A stretch of DNA of 8,709 nt from Campylobacterales bacterium (GTDB lineage Bacteria > Campylobacterota > Campylobacteria > Campylobacterales > JACAEZ01). The stretch covers positions 1 through 8,709 of the forward strand of contig JACAEZ010000147.1 of NCBI GenBank assembly GCA_013388565.1, in the 5' to 3' direction. Made by a program: the position numbers and the translations under genes. The notes under the pieces are model-generated. The model had not been told where the DNA came from and made no database searches. It saw only the letters and a list, made by a program, of their open reading frames with translations. Positions within the stretch are counted from its first letter, which is position 1. The number at the start of each line of letters is the position of its first letter. Shown piece after piece: positions 7,337 to 8,709 of the stretch.

Positions 7337-8209
7337 ATGAATAGGCATTTAATAGATACTACCGATTTAAGTTTGGAAGATATTGAAGATATTTTAAATG
7401 ATGCTTTGGAATTTTTAGATGAAAAACCAAGAGATATTTTAAATGGTAAAATAATAATTAATATATTTTTTGAAAATTCTACAAGGACTAGAAGTAGTTT
7501 TGATGTGGCTGCTAAAAGATTGGGGGCTGAAGTTGTGACACTTGATGTTGCTACAAGTTCGACTTCAAAAGGTGAAACACTATTTGATACTGCTGCAAAT
7601 TTGGACATGATGAACCCTAGTGCGATAGTTGTAAGACACAAAAACGGTGGTGTTCCTAAGATTTTATCAAATTATGTAAATTGTTCTATCATAAATGGCG
7701 GAGATGGTTCTCATGCACACCCAACACAAGCACTGCTTGATTTATTTACAATCAAACAGAGTTTCAATGATTTAAAAAACAAAACGATAGCAATAGTTGG
7801 AGATATTAAAAATTCGAGAGTTGCAAATAGTAATATAAAGCTTCTTAGCAGATTTGGTTTAAATATTATTTTAGTTGCACCACCTCAATTGCTTCCTAAA
7901 ACAACACTTGATACAACACACAATCTAAAAGAGGCAATTTCTAAAGCTGATATTGTCATGAGTCTTAGAACTCAAACAGAGAGACATTCTAGTCAAATTT
8001 ATGCAAGTTTGAAAGATTATGCGAGTGATTATTGCATTACAAAAGATATTATTAAAGATAGAAATTTAATCATTCTTCATCCAGGTCCTGTACATAGAAA
8101 TGTGGATATTGATGATGAGGTTTTAAAAGATAGTAGATGTAAGGTGCTTGACCAAGTTAAAAATGGTGTTTTAATACGAATGGCTGTATTGAAAAAATTA
8201 TTATGCTAA
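7337..8209 (+). CDS. pyrB: Aspartate carbamoyltransferase, catalytic subunit
   Basis: PyrB condenses carbamoyl phosphate with L-aspartate to give N-carbamoyl-L-aspartate, the first committed step of pyrimidine synthesis, as a cytosolic trimer. The product is 290 residues, slightly shorter than E. coli PyrB (about 310). The carbamoyl-phosphate loop [12 protein letters not shown] (44-55) is followed by STSKGET (75-81) with Lys78 from the neighbouring subunit's site. Arg100, [10 protein letters not shown] (128-137), [11 protein letters not shown] (155-165), LRTQTERH (210-217) in the aspartate-binding domain, and HPGPVHR (248-254) are also present. The ATG follows GAAGG with a 9-nt gap. No pyrI regulatory gene is visible beside it. 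pabB starts inside its last codons, so the two are probably co-transcribed. Confidence 0.97.
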   Translation: MNRHLIDTTDLSLEDIEDILNDALEFLDEKPRDILNGKIIINIFFENSTRTRSSFDVAAKRLGAEVVTLDVATSSTSKGETLFDTAANLDMMNPSAIVVRHKNGGVPKILSNYVNCSIINGGDGSHAHPTQALLDLFTIKQSFNDLKNKTIAIVGDIKNSRVANSNIKLLSRFGLNIILVAPPQLLPKTTLDTTHNLKEAISKADIVMSLRTQTERHSSQIYASLKDYASDYCITKDIIKDRNLIILHPGPVHRNVDIDDEVLKDSRCKVLDQVKNGVLIRMAVLKKLLC

Positions 8210-8709
8210 AAGAGTATTTAAACTATTTTGGAGCTACAAAAACTCCAATCTTTTTTTTGATAGATTTTGAGATTAATAACTATCATGTACAACCGCTTTA
8301 TACATTAGATAGTGATATATATTTTGAAATTGACGGATTTTTAAATAAACGATTTTCAAAAATCGACTTAAATTTTAATTTAAAATCACACTCTATTTCG
8401 TTTGAAGAGTATAAAAAGAGGTTTGATACTGTTCAAAAACAGATAAAAGATGGAAACACTTATCTGCTTAATCTTACATGTAAATCAAAAATAAATAGCT
8501 CATTTCGACTTATTGATATTTATAAATCTTCAAATGCAAAATTTAAACTGTTTTATAAGGATAGATTTATCTGCTTTTCTCCAGAGAGGTTTATTAGTAT
8601 AAAAGATGATAAAATTTTTGCATATCCCATGAAAGGGACGATTGATGCAAATATTCAAAATGCTAGAGAGATTATTTTAAATGATGAAAAAGAGAGAGCT
8701 GAACATATC
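8203..8709 (+). CDS. pabB: Aminodeoxychorismate synthase component I (PabB), 3'-truncated by window edge
   Basis: PabB aminates chorismate to 4-amino-4-deoxychorismate, the p-aminobenzoate precursor for folate, with ammonia from a glutamine amidotransferase partner (PabA type). The frame stays open to the window end, giving 169 codons. Chorismate-binding family marks are [10 protein letters not shown] (83-92), FSPERF (125-130) and PMKGT (142-146), with Lys144 matching the PabB lysine of the PIKGT motif. That lysine marks PabB rather than anthranilate synthase TrpE. The final residues, ERAEHI, begin the next conserved helix. The conserved core starts near residue 65, so the N-terminal part is much shorter than in E. 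coli PabB, where the same lysine is residue 274. The ATG overlaps the pyrB stop by 7 nt and has no clear ribosome-binding site, which suggests translational coupling to pyrB. Confidence 0.92.
   Translation, partial: MLKEYLNYFGATKTPIFFLIDFEINNYHVQPLYTLDSDIYFEIDGFLNKRFSKIDLNFNLKSHSISFEEYKKRFDTVQKQIKDGNTYLLNLTCKSKINSSFRLIDIYKSSNAKFKLFYKDRFICFSPERFISIKDDKIFAYPMKGTIDANIQNAREIILNDEKERAEHI

Noticed and set aside
7264..7641. 125-codon minus-strand open frame across the pyrB start and promoter
   Set aside because: It is antisense to the conserved carbamoyl-phosphate loop of pyrB and extends into the AT-rich spacer. Its product is low-complexity and hydrophobic, with no family resemblance.
1..8709. 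Mobile element, CRISPR array, toxin-antitoxin or other novel system
   Set aside because: All but the short gaps is covered by recognised housekeeping genes. I saw no transposase, integrase, repeat array, target-site duplication or change in base composition.

Overview
The window reads as ordinary chromosome of a low-GC Campylobacterota (epsilonproteobacterium). It is visibly AT-rich, and the genes are tightly packed with short gaps and overlaps. The minus-strand order lysA, HAD phosphatase, pheA, hisC, fliF is, as I recall, the order in Campylobacter jejuni (Cj0314 to Cj0318). The genus cannot be fixed from this stretch. A free-living relative such as Sulfurimonas or Arcobacter is possible, but that is inference.

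Layout. Bases 1-1215 (+) are the C-terminal three quarters of groEL, cut by the left edge. Bases 1216-1286 are a convergent gap with a strong bidirectional terminator hairpin. Bases 1287-7174 (-) are a five-gene operon-like run transcribed lysA > HAD hydrolase > pheA > hisC > fliF, with gaps of 3, -17, 21 and 7 nt. Bases 7175-7336 are a divergent, AT-rich promoter region. Bases 7337-8209 (+) are pyrB, and bases 8203-8709 (+) are the 5' part of pabB, overlapping pyrB by 7 nt and cut by the right edge. No stretch over 300 bases lacks a gene.

How the genes fit together. LysA makes lysine from meso-diaminopimelate. PheA takes chorismate to phenylpyruvate. The HisC-type aminotransferase beside it can plausibly transaminate aromatic keto acids as well as act in histidine synthesis. 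PabB draws on chorismate for folate, and PyrB starts pyrimidine synthesis. FliF, the flagellar MS-ring protein, is the last gene of the amino-acid run and is not followed by fliG.

I saw no mobile element, CRISPR array, RNA gene, defence system or clearly new system. The points most worth a second look are the HAD protein with Gln in place of the second motif-I Asp, the loss of the fliF-fliG linkage at a synteny break beside groEL, and the short N-terminus of PabB.
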